7,105 nt of DNA, taken from positions 35,979 through 43,083 of the forward strand of contig DGXZ01000029.1 in assembly GCA_002396485.1 (NCBI GenBank), written 5' to 3'. The DNA is from Spartobacteria bacterium UBA5019. Lineage in GTDB: Bacteria > Verrucomicrobiota > Verrucomicrobiia > Chthoniobacterales > Terrimicrobiaceae. The position numbers and the translations under genes are program-made. A model generated the notes under the pieces. The model had not been told where the DNA came from, did no database searches, and saw nothing but the letters and a program-made list of their open reading frames with translations. Positions 6,566 to 7,105 of the stretch are shown piece after piece. The first letter of the stretch is position 1. Each line of letters begins with the position of its first letter.

Positions 6566-7105
6566 TTAGTTGTGCTCCGGCGCAAACGATTTCTTGCGAC
6601 CCATGCGATAGAGAAAAAACGCAGCCACAATACCGATGAGCACCCAAGTGCTTGGCTCGGGCACAGCTGACGTGGCAGCGGCAAGAACGCCTGTGCTCTC
6701 GTTAAAAGTAAAATCATACCCGTTGCTTGTGGCCGTCCAGTTTCCTGAACCACTTGCCATACTGCCGCTGAAAGAGCCGTTCAGGTTAATACTGTTGAAA
6801 GCGCCGGTTTCACTCGTGAAGGCGAACAGATTGTAGGTCGAAAGAGGAGTCGATGTCGTAATGTTCAGCGTGAGGGCGTTGCCGTATATCAACGCCACAC
6901 CCATCGCATCGAGTTTTCCTGCATTTGATGCGCCCACATCGATTGTCAACGGATTGCTAAGGGTGAATGAGGTCTTAGCCTTCAAATCCAAAGTCGCCCC
7001 GGCTGCGATACTCAAAACCGAACCACTGGCAATCGAACCCGCTGAACCCAACGCCAGCGTGCCCGCGCTCACCGCCGTCGCGCCGGTGTAGGTGTTGGTA
7101 CCGTT
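6566..7105 (-). CDS. PEP-CTERM surface protein with autotransporter-associated repeat (partial, 5' end outside window)
   Basis: The frame is open from the right edge and gives the last 179 residues of a larger protein. The first residues, NGTNTYTGATAVSAGTLALG, match the autotransporter-associated beta-strand repeat consensus (TYTGAT-x-V-x-AGTL). A Gly/Ser/Thr/Asn-rich beta-type region follows to about residue 147, then a PEP-CTERM sorting signal: VPEPSTW (148-154), a hydrophobic stretch and an RMGRKK basic cluster. The protein is expected to be exported, processed at the signal by an exosortase and displayed or released in an exopolysaccharide matrix; the exosortase is not in this window. The GTG at 7072 is an internal Val codon and not a start. 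The FAD oxidoreductase begins 40 bp downstream on the same strand, with no clear terminator between. Such proteins are common in Verrucomicrobiota and usually run to many hundreds of residues. Confidence 0.9.
   Translation of the reverse strand, partial: NGTNTYTGATAVSAGTLALGSAGSIASGSVLSIAAGATLDLKAKTSFTLSNPLTIDVGASNAGKLDAMGVALIYGNALTLNITTSTPLSTYNLFAFTSETGAFNSINLNGSFSGSMASGSGNWTATSNGYDFTFNESTGVLAAATSAVPEPSTWVLIGIVAAFFLYRMGRKKSFAPEHN
6569..6664 (-). other. PEP-CTERM sorting signal
   Basis: These are the last 32 codons before the stop. The tripartite order is plain: the PEP box (VPEPST), one membrane-spanning stretch of about 13-15 residues (WVLIGIVAAFFLY) and a basic cluster (RMGRKK). Seven further residues (SFAPEHN) follow the basic cluster, a slightly longer tail than the common form, which ends soon after the arginines. 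The signal predicts an exosortase elsewhere in the genome. Confidence 0.92.

Noticed and set aside
5749..6639. 296-residue plus-strand open frame opposite the FAD oxidoreductase
   Set aside because: It is the shadow of a well-supported gene; the translation is rich in Arg, Pro and His with no motif, as expected for antisense of a GC-rich gene.

Overview
The window looks like chromosomal DNA from a moderately GC-rich, Gram-negative bacterium of the PVC type, most likely Verrucomicrobiota (Opitutae- or Spartobacteria-like). The main clue is at the right edge: the C-terminal end of a large secreted protein with autotransporter-associated beta-strand repeat character, closed by a VPEPSTW-type PEP-CTERM sorting signal. 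That combination is typical of Verrucomicrobiota. The lineage is an inference; there is no rRNA or other marker gene here.

Layout from left to right: (1) 1-460, minus strand: the N-terminal part of an exported, very alanine-rich protein made of 15-residue tandem units and cut by the window edge. (2) 461-578: intergenic, with a perfect 8-bp inverted repeat and a 10-bp palindrome. (3) 579-2519, minus strand: a 646-residue polytopic O-antigen ligase/polymerase-family protein (Wzy_C) with a C-terminal TPR-like region. (4) 2568-3734, plus strand: a 388-residue protein related to M29 aminopeptidases, with the putative metal ligands conserved, divergent from the ligase across only 48 bp. (5) 3748-4674, minus strand: GDP-L-fucose synthase with a complete active site. 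(6) 4716-5567, minus strand: a TIGR01777/YfcH-type SDR-like epimerase. (7) 5596-6525, minus strand: a renalase-like FAD-dependent oxidoreductase. (8) 6566-7105, minus strand: the PEP-CTERM protein end.

Genes 5-7, and possibly 8, form a tightly packed minus-strand series with gaps of 28-41 bp and may be co-transcribed. The shared theme of several genes is the cell envelope: GDP-fucose supply, a polysaccharide polymerase/ligase, a PEP-CTERM surface protein (PEP-CTERM/exosortase systems are generally linked to exopolysaccharide production) and a secreted Ala-rich repeat protein. The SDR-like protein and the FAD enzyme look like a separate redox pair.

No RNA gene, insertion sequence, CRISPR array, phage gene or clear intrinsic terminator was seen, and no stretch over 300 bases lacks a gene. 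I found no convincing evidence for a wholly new system. The least explained items are the Ala-rich repeat protein with the symmetric sites in front of it, the M29-like protein, and the lack of well-placed Shine-Dalgarno sequences before the genes.
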